From assembly GCA_041494805.1 (NCBI GenBank), contig JBGQBN010000046.1, forward strand, positions 1 to 32,891: a stretch of DNA of 32,891 bases. The letters are read 5' to 3'. A program made the position numbers and the translations under genes. The notes beneath the pieces were generated by a model. The model ran no database searches, was not told where the DNA came from, and was given only the letters and a program-made list of their open reading frames with translations. The stretch is from JBGQBN01 sp041494805. GTDB taxonomy: Bacteria > Acidobacteriota > Terriglobia > Terriglobales > Acidobacteriaceae. Every line of letters starts with the position of its first letter. The stretch's first letter is position 1. Below are positions 1 through 7,631 of this stretch, piece after piece.

Positions 1-1
1 G

Positions 2-862
2 CTGCTCGATCCCGGAGACGAGGTGTTGTACCCCGACCCTGGTTTTCCGGGATACTCGTCCATCACGCTGGGGTTGGGCGGTGTTCCCTTGCCGTTTGAA
101 CTCTCCGAGCGTCGGCAGCTTCAGCCCGATCCGGATGAAATCGCCGCCAAGATCACGCCACGAACCAAAGTGCTGATCACAAATTCGCCCGGCAATCCGA
201 CCGGAACGGTTTACACCGACGCGGTGCAGCGGCGACTGGCGGAACTGGCGGTCAAGCACGATCTGCTGGTTTTGTCCGATGAGATTTATGCGCGCATCAT
301 CTACGGCGGGAGTTACATCTCGATGATGAGCTATCCGGGGATGGAGGAGCGCACCCTGATCATTGACGGCTTCTCCAAGAGTTTTGCCATGACAGGTTGG
401 CGCCTGGGATACGCCGTGGCTCCGCCGCGAATTGCTCCGGCGCTCGAGATGCTGGCGGTCAACAGCTATACCTGTGTGGCCGAATTCACACAGTACGCGG
501 CGATTGAGGCGCTGCGCGATCGCGAGGGCGTCACGCCACGCATGGTGCGGGAGTTCACTCTCCGCCGCGAGCAGTTTGTGCGGGATCTCAACCGCGTTCC
601 CGGGTTCCGTTGCGCTGCGCCGGAAGGCGCGTTCTACGCCTGGGTGAACATCACCGATACCGGGATGAGCGCGGAGGATCTCTGCCGCATCATGCTGGAA
701 GACGGCGGAGTGGCGGCGATTCCGGGAGCGGCATTTGGCCCAGCCGGCGCGGAGTATGTGCGTTTTTCCTTTGCCTCCTCGACCGCTACATTGCAGGAAG
801 CGGCGGAGCGAATCTTACGAGTTTCTTCTGCCTGGCAGGGAACTCCGGCGGGGCGTGGGTAA
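2..862 (+). CDS. Class I/II PLP-dependent aminotransferase, 5' truncated by the window edge
   Basis: The reading frame is open from base 2 and runs through the window edge, so the true start lies outside. The visible 286 residues begin in the large domain and read LLDPGDEVLYPDPGFPGY, the AspAT-fold substrate and cofactor region. The motif NSPGNPTGTVY follows, then DEIYARIIYGG, where the Asp and Tyr contact the PLP ring. The Schiff-base lysine is in FSKSFAMTGWRLGYA, and RFSFASS near the end carries the substrate carboxylate-binding Arg. This is the aspartate/aromatic aminotransferase subgroup I. The substrate cannot be read from sequence. It is the first of several + strand genes leading into threonine biosynthesis, so an amino-acid role is likely. 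Confidence 0.93.
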   Translation: MLDPGDEVLYPDPGFPGYSSITLGLGGVPLPFELSERRQLQPDPDEIAAKITPRTKVLITNSPGNPTGTVYTDAVQRRLAELAVKHDLLVLSDEIYARIIYGGSYISMMSYPGMEERTLIIDGFSKSFAMTGWRLGYAVAPPRIAPALEMLAVNSYTCVAEFTQYAAIEALRDREGVTPRMVREFTLRREQFVRDLNRVPGFRCAAPEGAFYAWVNITDTGMSAEDLCRIMLEDGGVAAIPGAAFGPAGAEYVRFSFASSTATLQEAAERILRVSSAWQGTPAGRG

Positions 863-925
863 CGGAAAACCGATAACGGAGAACCGATAACGGAGAACTG
901 AGAACCGGAAACTGACAACTGGGTA
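861..925. repeat. Short tandem intergenic repeat
   Basis: Directly after the aminotransferase stop, units of the type CCGATAACGGAGAA recur about three times and decay into GAGAACTGAGAACCGG and ACTGACAACTGG. This low-complexity repeat belongs to the class of short tandem sequences that abut stop codons elsewhere in this window. No coding potential is assigned. Confidence 0.6.
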
Positions 926-991
926 ATGTCCAAACAGAAGTCGAGAAGCTCAGGTAAAGTTGCGTCATTACAGAAATGAGAAGGAGGGCCG

Positions 992-2329
992 ATGAAGTTT
1001 GGGTGCCAAGGGCGGTTTCTATGTGCGCTTGTCGTATGCGTAATTCCAGTCGCAGCGCTCGCCCAGGCCCGCCCGTTGCCCGGGCCCGACGTGCAGCAAA
1101 TCTACCAGCGCCTGCTGCCGCAGATCGAAAAAATCCCCATATTCGATCATCACGCGCATCCCGGCTTCTTTGACGATCCCGACGTGGATGCCATGGCCGC
1201 GCCGCCGGGGAGCGCTGCGCTGCGTGAGCGTGACACTAACCCTGAGTTGGTGGCTGCGGCCAAGGCGCTGTTTGGTTATCCCTACAATGACCTTGCGCCG
1301 GAACATGCCAAATGGCTGGTTCAGAAAAAGGCGGAACTTAAGAAGGCGCGGGGCAACGCATATTTTTCCGACATCCTTGACCAGCTGAATATCGAACGAG
1401 GGGTCGCGAACCGGGCCATGATGGCTGACTACCTTGATCCCAAGCGCTTTCCCTGGGTGTTCTTTGCGGACGCGTTCATGTGGCCATTCGACAACCAGCG
1501 GGAGCGCGCGCGCAATTCTGATGAGGAGGTTTACATCCCGCTGCAGGAAAAAATGTTGCACCGCTGGATGCAGCAGGAGGGCGTGAGCAAGTTGCCGGCG
1601 GACTTCGCCGGCTACCTGGCGTTTGTCAGCCACACTCTCGAAGACAACCAGAAAAAAGGCGGAATCGCCATGAAGTTCGAGGTGGCCTATTTTCGCTCGA
1701 CCAAGTTCGGCGATCCCACGCGCGAAGAGGCAGGGGATGTTTATCAGCGCTTCGTGAGCGGCGGCATTCCCAACGAGCACGAGTATCGGACTTTCCAGGA
1801 TTACATATTCCGCTATCTGGTTCGCGAGGGCGGCAGGCTCCATCTACCAGTCCACGTTCACTCGGCAGTGGGTATCGGCGACTATTTCAACTTGTCCGAA
1901 GGCAACATCATGAACCTGGAGAATATTCTTCGTGATCCGCGGTACGCAGGCACGACGTTCGTGATGATCCACGGCGGCTACCCTTATGAGCGCGAGGCGA
2001 TCTGGCTGGCAGCGGTGAAGAATGTGTATATGGACTCGTCGCTGATGGAAATCATCATGTACCCCTCGGAGTTTAAGAACTCGCTCAAGCAGTGGCTGGA
2101 AACTTTTCCCGATAAAATTACCTTTGGCACCGACTCGTTCCCCTACAACGAGACCTTGGGCGCGGAAGAGAGTTACTGGCTGGGAGTGCAGTCGGCTCGC
2201 ACGGCATTGGCCGCCGCTTTGGCGGAAATGATCTCCATGGGCGAAGTGAGCGAGGCGCAGGCACTGCAGATGGCGCATGCCTACCTGCATGACAACGCAG
2301 TTGGGATCTACGAAGGAAAGGGACACTGA
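992..2329 (+). CDS. Secreted amidohydrolase-family (amidohydrolase 2) metal-dependent hydrolase
   Basis: This 445-residue protein has an N-terminal signal peptide (hydrophobic stretch about residues 9-24, cleavage likely after AALAQA). The amidohydrolase metal motif follows in IFDHHAHPGFF (HxH at 54-56). Further TIM-barrel landmarks are FVMIHGGYPYERE (metal or substrate His), VYMDSSLME, and FGTDSFPYNE with the catalytic-type Asp near the C-terminus. This is the layout of amidohydrolase family 2 (PF04909), whose members hydrolyse or decarboxylate varied substrates. The substrate is unknown. The start is supported by a strong GAAGGAGGG Shine-Dalgarno just upstream. A cupin gene begins one base after its stop, which suggests co-translation. 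Confidence 0.85.
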   Translation: MKFGCQGRFLCALVVCVIPVAALAQARPLPGPDVQQIYQRLLPQIEKIPIFDHHAHPGFFDDPDVDAMAAPPGSAALRERDTNPELVAAAKALFGYPYNDLAPEHAKWLVQKKAELKKARGNAYFSDILDQLNIERGVANRAMMADYLDPKRFPWVFFADAFMWPFDNQRERARNSDEEVYIPLQEKMLHRWMQQEGVSKLPADFAGYLAFVSHTLEDNQKKGGIAMKFEVAYFRSTKFGDPTREEAGDVYQRFVSGGIPNEHEYRTFQDYIFRYLVREGGRLHLPVHVHSAVGIGDYFNLSEGNIMNLENILRDPRYAGTTFVMIHGGYPYEREAIWLAAVKNVYMDSSLMEIIMYPSEFKNSLKQWLETFPDKITFGTDSFPYNETLGAEESYWLGVQSARTALAAALAEMISMGEVSEAQALQMAHAYLHDNAVGIYEGKGH

Positions 2330-2330
2330 G

Positions 2331-2765
2331 ATGGTGAAGGCAAAGCGTCCAAAACGAAAGAAGACTGCGTCCAGGCAGCGCGCCGCAAAGAGGAGCGTGA
2401 AGAAGCTGGAGATGAAGTACATCCCCTGGAGCTCGGTAGAGCTCGAAGACTTGAACCCCTTGCTTCAGCGCCAGTTCGTGGTAGGCCACGACGTGATGCT
2501 GGCCCGCGTCCTACTGAAAAAAGGCTGCATCGTGCCCGAGCACAGCCATCATAACGAGCAGATCACTTATATTCTGGAAGGCGCGCTGAAGTTCTGGATC
2601 GACGGTAAAGAGATCGTGGTAAATGCCGGAGAGGTGTTGACCATCCCTCCCCACATGCCCCACAAAGCGGAAGCCCTGGTGGATACCGTGGATCTGGACG
2701 TTTTCAATCCGCCGCGCGCCGACTGGATCAACAAAACCGACAGGTACCTGCGCGGCGGCAAGTAG
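2331..2765 (+). CDS. Small cupin-domain protein
   Basis: A 144-residue protein. The start chosen is the ATG one base after the amidohydrolase stop. An in-frame upstream ATG exists but lies inside that gene. The first about 30 residues are strikingly basic (KAKRPKRKKTASRQRAAKR). A single cupin barrel follows: motif 1 is GCIVPEHSHHNEQITYILEG (G-x5-HxH-x3-E-x6-G), with the metal-binding His and Glu. Motif 2 is GEVLTIPPHMPHKAEA. Small one-domain cupins of this kind bind a metal and may be sensors, isomerases or dioxygenases, and sequence alone does not say which. The tight coupling to the amidohydrolase suggests they act on the same compound. Confidence 0.85.
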   Translation: MVKAKRPKRKKTASRQRAAKRSVKKLEMKYIPWSSVELEDLNPLLQRQFVVGHDVMLARVLLKKGCIVPEHSHHNEQITYILEGALKFWIDGKEIVVNAGEVLTIPPHMPHKAEALVDTVDLDVFNPPRADWINKTDRYLRGGK

Positions 2766-2820
2766 CTCAAACCTCTTGTATCCTTACTCAGGATGATTGA
2801 CTCAGGATGACTGACGCCGG

Positions 2821-4206
2821 ATGACTGATAAGACCGCCTCGGAACCAACCCTTCAGCCATGTATCTCGCAATTGCGTTGCGTTGGGTGCGGCTCCGTTCA
2901 GAAACGCGCCGGACAGAACTTTCGCTGCCCCCGTTGTGGCAATCTGCTGGAAATCATTTATCCCGGCTGGAAGTCGGCGCAGAAGGCGCAGGCCCCCGGA
3001 TGGAGCGCGCCCGCGCTCAAAGCTCTCTGGCAGCAGCGTCGTTTGTCACGGCTTGCCCTGGACCAGAGCGGCGTTTGGCGATTCCGGGAGCTTTTGCCCG
3101 CGCTGCGCAATGGGAACGACCTGATCACATTGCGCGAGGGGAACACACCTCTTTACGAACTGTTTTCCTGCGCCCGTATCGCCGGAGTCCAGCAGTTGTA
3201 CGCCAAGCATCAGGGCATGAATCCTACGGGATCGTTCAAAGACACGGGCATGACCGTGGCCGCGTCCTTCGCCCGTCAGGATGGGTTCCGCTGGGTGGCT
3301 TGTGCGTCGACTGGAAATACTTCGGCTTCCATGTCGGCCTATGCGGCGCGCGGAGGGATGCGCAGCCTGGTGCTGATTCCGGAAGGCAAGATTTCCTGGG
3401 GGAAACTTTCGCAGGCACTGGATTACGGCGCCTTAACCTGCCAGTTGAGGACCGACTTCGACGGCTGCATGCGCGTGCTGAACGAAGTAGTGCAGCGCAT
3501 GCCGGTGTATCTGCTGAACTCGGTGAACCCGTATCGCCTGGAAGGCCAGAAGACGGCCGCGATCGAATTGCTGGAGCAATTCGATTGGCAAGTGCCGGAC
3601 CACATCATTGTGCCCGGCGGAAACCTGGGAAATTCTTCAGCGCTGGGAAAAGCTCTGCTGGAATTGAAAGAGCTCGGCTTCATCTCGACCCTGCCGAAGG
3701 TCTCTATAATCCAGGCGGAAGGCGCCAACCCGCTGGTGCGAAGTATGCGCGAGAGCGGCGGTAAGGAACTGGTCCCGATGCAGGCCGACACCATGGCCAC
3801 TGCCATTCGCATCGGCAATCCCGCCTCCTGGAAGAAGGCCGTGCGCGTGCTGGAAGCGACTGGAGGAACCGTCGAACAAGTGAGTGAAGTAGAAATCGCG
3901 CTGGCCAAATCGGAAATCGGGGCCGATGGCATCGGTTGCGAGCCCGCCTCCGCGGTCACGCTGGCCGGTCTGAAAAAACTGGTAAAGCAGGGTTTTGTGA
4001 GACCGAAGGAAACTACAGCCTTGATTTTGACCGGGAGTCTGCTCAAGGATCCGGAATTTACCTTGAAGTTTCATCGTGGAGACCTGTTCGCAGGAACGGA
4101 GTACGAAAAAGAATCACTGATTCTGGCTCCACAGCAGCATGCACCCATCGTTCTGGACGCCAGTGTGGATGCAGTCATTCGAACTTTGCAAGCGGCCGAA
4201 TCGTGA
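2821..4206 (+). CDS. thrC: Threonine synthase
   Basis: Converts O-phosphohomoserine to threonine with PLP. The protein is 461 residues. It starts with a zinc-ribbon segment (Cys pairs at about 20/23 and 36/39: CVGCG and CPRCG), as in many bacterial ThrC proteins. The fold-type II PLP core follows, with the Schiff-base lysine in NPTGSFKDTG (about K140) and the phosphate-binding region VPGGNLGNSSALGKA. The homoserine kinase gene lies just downstream on the same strand. The start region holds three near-copies of GGATGACTGA (about 2791-2828), so several in-frame or near ATGs compete. The ATG used here gives the full zinc ribbon. Functional call is firm, exact start less so. Confidence 0.94.
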   Translation: MTDKTASEPTLQPCISQLRCVGCGSVQKRAGQNFRCPRCGNLLEIIYPGWKSAQKAQAPGWSAPALKALWQQRRLSRLALDQSGVWRFRELLPALRNGNDLITLREGNTPLYELFSCARIAGVQQLYAKHQGMNPTGSFKDTGMTVAASFARQDGFRWVACASTGNTSASMSAYAARGGMRSLVLIPEGKISWGKLSQALDYGALTCQLRTDFDGCMRVLNEVVQRMPVYLLNSVNPYRLEGQKTAAIELLEQFDWQVPDHIIVPGGNLGNSSALGKALLELKELGFISTLPKVSIIQAEGANPLVRSMRESGGKELVPMQADTMATAIRIGNPASWKKAVRVLEATGGTVEQVSEVEIALAKSEIGADGIGCEPASAVTLAGLKKLVKQGFVRPKETTALILTGSLLKDPEFTLKFHRGDLFAGTEYEKESLILAPQQHAPIVLDASVDAVIRTLQAAES

Positions 4207-4214
4207 TCCCAACT

Positions 4215-4239
4215 GTAGAGACGTCGCTTGCAACGTCTC
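4215..4239. repeat. Dispersed palindrome GTAGAGACGT, copy 1
   Basis: GAGACGTCGC-TT-GCAACGTCTC forms a hairpin with one mismatch. It lies between the thrC stop and the thrB start. A second copy with a duplicated right arm is at 21602-21641. It could fold in the mRNA between the two cistrons. Confidence 0.7.
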
Positions 4240-4248
4240 GTTCACCAT

Positions 4249-5211
4249 ATGAAAAGCCGCAGCCCCCGAAGCCGACCTGACTCCCGGCCCCTGGATCTGG
4301 CGCTGCCCGCCACCTCGGCCAACCTGGGTCCGGCGTTCGACGCTGCCGCGCTAGCCCTGGGATTGTTCCTCAAAGTTCGTGCCCGGCCTGCCGACAAATT
4401 CTCGATTGCAGCGCGCGGGCGGGACACCCAAATCTGCGGCCAGCTCGAAAACAATCTCATCCTCACCACCTACACTGAAGTGCTGCAGTCCGAAGCCAAG
4501 CCGGTGCGGCCACTGGCGCTGCGGGTGCAGAACGGTATCCCGATCGGCAAAGGATGCGGATCGTCCGCGGCCGCTCGGTTAGCCGGAATTGCTTTAGCCG
4601 TGCACTTCGGCGGATTGCGTTGGCCCGACACCCGGATTGTGGGCGAGGCATCGCGTCGCGAACACCATCCCGACAACGCCGCTGCCTGCTGGATGGGCGG
4701 CTTGGCGGTCGCCCGCATGTCAGGCGATGGCGAAGCCCACATCGCCCGCATCGCCGCCAAAGGGAAGTGGCGACTCCTGCTGGCGGTCCCCGAAGAGAGC
4801 CTTCCGACGGAGGAGGCGCGGCGCGTGCTGCCCGACCAATATTCCCGGGCCGATGCCGTAGCCAACGTGCAGAACTCCATGCTGCTGCTGGCCGCATTTG
4901 TCCAGGGTCGCGGCGAGTTGCTGGCGGCGGCGCTCCAGGATCGTATTCATCAGCCGTACCGCGCTTCGCTGTGTCCCTTGCTGCCCGCACTGCAAAAGCT
5001 GGTAGGGACATCCGGCATCCTGGGCACCGTGCTGAGCGGATCTGGGCCGTCAGTGTTGATTTTCCTGGATGCGAAAGCTGGTGTGAACCGGGTCAAAAAG
5101 CAGGTGGGGGATTGCCTTCGTGCTCACCGGCTTTCGGCGGAATTGATTTCCACTGTGATTACTGAGCAGGGTGCAGGCCAAGGCGCTGGCTGGAAGAGGC
5201 GGCTCCACTGA
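4249..5211 (+). CDS. thrB: Homoserine kinase (GHMP family)
   Basis: Phosphorylates homoserine to O-phosphohomoserine, the substrate of the ThrC encoded just upstream. The 320-residue protein opens with LPATSANLGPAFDAAALAL, the GHMP motif 1 typical of ThrB. The ATP-binding motif 2 is GIPIGKGCGSSAAA and motif 3 is GTVLSGSGPSVLIF. The DNA-proximal segment HHPDNAAACWMGG is also typical of the family. The start is taken at the ATG at 4249. A TTG 21 bases upstream is in frame but would be encoded by the dispersed palindrome in the gap, so it is less likely. Confidence 0.93.
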   Translation: MKSRSPRSRPDSRPLDLALPATSANLGPAFDAAALALGLFLKVRARPADKFSIAARGRDTQICGQLENNLILTTYTEVLQSEAKPVRPLALRVQNGIPIGKGCGSSAAARLAGIALAVHFGGLRWPDTRIVGEASRREHHPDNAAACWMGGLAVARMSGDGEAHIARIAAKGKWRLLLAVPEESLPTEEARRVLPDQYSRADAVANVQNSMLLLAAFVQGRGELLAAALQDRIHQPYRASLCPLLPALQKLVGTSGILGTVLSGSGPSVLIFLDAKAGVNRVKKQVGDCLRAHRLSAELISTVITEQGAGQGAGWKRRLH

Positions 5212-5238
5212 ATGCGGGCCGCCGGACGCTGCCTACCG

Positions 5239-5457
5239 CTAATTCCGTCGCCGGTCCGCGCCCGTCGCGGAGGGCTGGTTGGCAGCGGCAACGCTGAACA
5301 GATGCTGTTCGAAACTCAGAGCAGGATCCCGGGCGAATCGGTCAGGGTAGGAACTGAGAGCCCGGAGAAAATTCTCGATTTCCTGCTGTACCTGCTGTTC
5401 GCGGGCGACATTGGACCTGCCCAAGCTGATCGTGTGGTGTTTCCTGGACTTCAACAT
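5239..5457 (-). CDS. Small hypothetical protein, 72 aa
   Basis: A short - strand gene convergent with thrB. The open frame extends further upstream, but the ATG at 5457 is preceded by GGGGAGGAGAAA, an excellent ribosome-binding site, which fixes the start. The product begins MLKSRKHHTISLGRSN and has a central helical part (REQQVQQEIENFLRALSSYPDRFARD) and a disordered Ala/Arg-rich tail. No domain is recognised. The evidence for a real gene is the ribosome site and the helix-like composition. A long overlapping + strand frame has no such site and looks like its shadow. Confidence 0.6.
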   Translation of the reverse strand: MLKSRKHHTISLGRSNVAREQQVQQEIENFLRALSSYPDRFARDPALSFEQHLFSVAAANQPSATGADRRRN

Positions 5458-5659
5458 TTTCTCCTCCCCGGAATCGTCCCTACAAAAAGTGTTTCCCCGC
5501 AAGTGCCACGAGCGGGCTTCGCTAAATATCCTGTGGAAGGTACCAATACGTATCAGGCAGGCTTCCTGCAGAATCGGGGAAGACCGAAAGGTAATTTCCA
5601 TTACGGGAACTGTAAATGGCACTTCCGTGCCATATGCAGAAACCAAGCGTCATTAGCAA

Positions 5660-5687
5660 ACAAAAAGGACCGGCCACTGGCCGGTCC
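5660..5687 (-). terminator. Intrinsic terminator below the dinB-like gene
   Basis: On the - strand a perfect 9-bp stem (GGACCGGCC / GGCCGGTCC) with a 3-base loop is followed directly by TTTTTG. It lies about 45 bases past the stop of the DinB-family gene and would end transcription of the - strand run. A TGACCACTGACCACTG-type tandem repeat lies between the stop and the hairpin. Confidence 0.85.
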
Positions 5688-5732
5688 TGAGGCAGATTGT
5701 GTACTCCCTGACCACTGACCACTGGTCACTGA

Positions 5733-6305
5733 TTAGCGGCTGGCCGGCGGGATGATGCCGTTCATGCGCAGGTATTCCACCATTTGCCCGTAGTGGTCGA
5801 AACAGTGGCCGGGAATCCACGTGGCCAACTCCAGGCGGGGAATTTGGTTATCTCCGAATGGGTTCTTGACAGTTTTCAGTTGGTCCTTCTCGCTAATGCT
5901 GCCAACCGCTTTGTGAACATAGGTAAAGGAATCCTTCAAGAATTTCACGATATCCGCCTTAGTCTGAATCGAATCGGGTCCGTTCTCCCCACCTAGTTCC
6001 ACCGGCGGCTTCTCCTCCAGAACCGCGGCCGCGATTATGTAATTCACTGCGGCCACGTGCTTTACCTGCTGTGCGAAGGTGCGTACGCCCTTGAACTCAC
6101 CGTTCGTGGGGGCGAAGGAGTATTTGTCTTCCGGCATGGCCTCGGCGGCGGGAACAAACTCGCTCTCCACGCCCGCGATATAGTGATCCAGAGCTTGGCC
6201 AGGGGTTTTGGCTTCAGCCGGCTTCGCCGCCTGGGCCAGGGCAACACTGCTACCTGCCATCAGAAACAGAGATACGACCAGACACTTCATCTTCTTCATT
6301 TTCAT
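5733..6305 (-). CDS. DinB-superfamily protein with signal peptide
   Basis: A 190-residue exported protein. The start at 6305 is set by AAGGAG seven bases upstream. The frame runs 13 residues further without a ribosome site. A lysine-rich n-region and hydrophobic core (MKMKKMKCLVVSLFLMAG) end in VALAQ, a signal peptide. The mature part is a four-helix DinB fold: FAQQVKHVAAVNYIIAA in helix 2 and WIPGHCFDHYGQMVEYLRMNGIIPP near the end carry the His residues of the DinB metal triad. The family includes thiol-dependent transferases and many stress-linked proteins of unknown substrate. It is the last gene before the terminator at 5660-5687. Confidence 0.85.
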   Translation of the reverse strand: MKMKKMKCLVVSLFLMAGSSVALAQAAKPAEAKTPGQALDHYIAGVESEFVPAAEAMPEDKYSFAPTNGEFKGVRTFAQQVKHVAAVNYIIAAAVLEEKPPVELGGENGPDSIQTKADIVKFLKDSFTYVHKAVGSISEKDQLKTVKNPFGDNQIPRLELATWIPGHCFDHYGQMVEYLRMNGIIPPASR

Positions 6306-6357
6306 TAGGATTCTCCTTAAAGTACAGCCGGGTTGTGATTGCAAATTGGGATCCTGA

Positions 6358-7629
6358 CTAATCCCGCACCACCGCAGGGGCTAATTCCAGCTCCTTCGAC
6401 GTGAGACGGTGGCCGGGCACGGTGAACAGTCCCGCCAGCAGGGCGACGGCAGAAACGAGGAGCGCGGTGGGAATCCCTACCTTGGTTGCTAGTGCTCCCC
6501 AAGTCACGCTACCCAAAGCCATCCCTCCCTGCAACACCAGCAGATACATGGACAGTGCCCGCGCTCGCATCCACGAAGGCGACATGGTCTGGGCTGCCAC
6601 GTTCAGGCAGGCCAGAATTCCGATCCACGCCGTCCCCCCGGCAAACAATACCAGACTCAGCCAGCCGAAGGTTTGCACCCGTCCGGCGGCAAAGGTCACA
6701 GCCGCAAACAGGAGGATAGCAAACACTACCAGTCCGTCCACTGACAAGCGGCTGCGCAGGCGAGGCAGCACAGCGGCGCCCGCCAGGGCGCCAAGCCCAA
6801 ATGAACCCATCAGCAACCCGTAGCCGGTGGCGCCATGAGGGCGTGCCAGGATGGGGAGCAGAGCGGGCAGGGAACTGGCTGCCAGACTGAATGCTCCTGT
6901 CCGCACCAGGACCGAACGCACCAGGGGAGCGCCGCGCACATAGCGAAGCCCCGCCAGCATGGCGTCGCTCACTCGTCCCGTGTCCACGTGCTCGACGTGG
7001 GGACGATGCCATCGGTAGAGGAAAAAGATCACACCGAAGAAGGAAGCGGCGTTCAGCAGGAATGCAAATCCAGAGCCTGCGGCGGCGATGACCAGGCCCC
7101 CCAGCGCTGGACCCATGGCCCGAGCCACGTTGAAGCCCACGGAGTTCAAGGCCACGGCTGGCGCATGACACTCGGCGGAGACAACTTCGGGCGTGATGGC
7201 CTGCCACCCAGGATCGTTCATGACCGCGCCCAGTCCCAGCAGGAACGTAAATAAAAGCAGGATCCAGGGCGTGACGTATCCCAGCAAAGTGAAAATGCCG
7301 AGCAGGCCCGAGGCCATCACCATCCAGCCTTGCGTGATCAGCAGGAGGCGGCGCCGGTCCATCAGGTCGGCCAGCGCGCCCGCCGGCAGGATGACCAGAA
7401 ATACTGGGACCGTCATGGCGGCCTGCACCAGGCTCACTTTCAGTGGCGACAGGGTGAGCTGAGTCATGAGCCAGCCCGCGCCCACGTTCTGCATCCAGGT
7501 GCCGGTGTAAGAGATCACGGCCGCCACCCACAGCGAGCGGAACAGGGGTTCGCCCAGCGGCGCCCATGCCGAGACCGCGCCTCTGGCTTGCATCGCCTGA
7601 GGTATCGATGTCTTCACCGCTTCCGCCAT
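6358..7629 (-). CDS. MFS transporter (EntS/MFS_3-like exporter)
   Basis: A 423-residue inner-membrane protein with about 12 hydrophobic segments. The segment ALADLMDRRRLLLITQGWM between predicted TM2 and TM3 is the classic MFS loop motif. The N-terminal FRSLWVAAVISYTGTWMQNVGAGWLMTQLT is typical of the enterobactin-exporter-like MFS_3 group (PF05977). It probably exports a small molecule or drug. The start is placed at the ATG at 7629, two bases after the stop of the preceding permease gene, which implies translational coupling. An upstream in-frame GTG would overlap that gene by about 55 bases. Confidence 0.88.
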   Translation of the reverse strand: MAEAVKTSIPQAMQARGAVSAWAPLGEPLFRSLWVAAVISYTGTWMQNVGAGWLMTQLTLSPLKVSLVQAAMTVPVFLVILPAGALADLMDRRRLLLITQGWMVMASGLLGIFTLLGYVTPWILLLFTFLLGLGAVMNDPGWQAITPEVVSAECHAPAVALNSVGFNVARAMGPALGGLVIAAAGSGFAFLLNAASFFGVIFFLYRWHRPHVEHVDTGRVSDAMLAGLRYVRGAPLVRSVLVRTGAFSLAASSLPALLPILARPHGATGYGLLMGSFGLGALAGAAVLPRLRSRLSVDGLVVFAILLFAAVTFAAGRVQTFGWLSLVLFAGGTAWIGILACLNVAAQTMSPSWMRARALSMYLLVLQGGMALGSVTWGALATKVGIPTALLVSAVALLAGLFTVPGHRLTSKELELAPAVVRD

Positions 7630-7631
7630 AG

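Noticed and set aside
4228..4248. TTG start for thrB
   Set aside because: The seven extra residues come from the palindromic repeat, and the ATG at 4249 fits the family.
5212..5718. 168-aa + strand open frame after thrB
   Set aside because: No ribosome site, no domain, runs through the terminator hairpin and repeats; the opposite strand holds a better-supported small gene.
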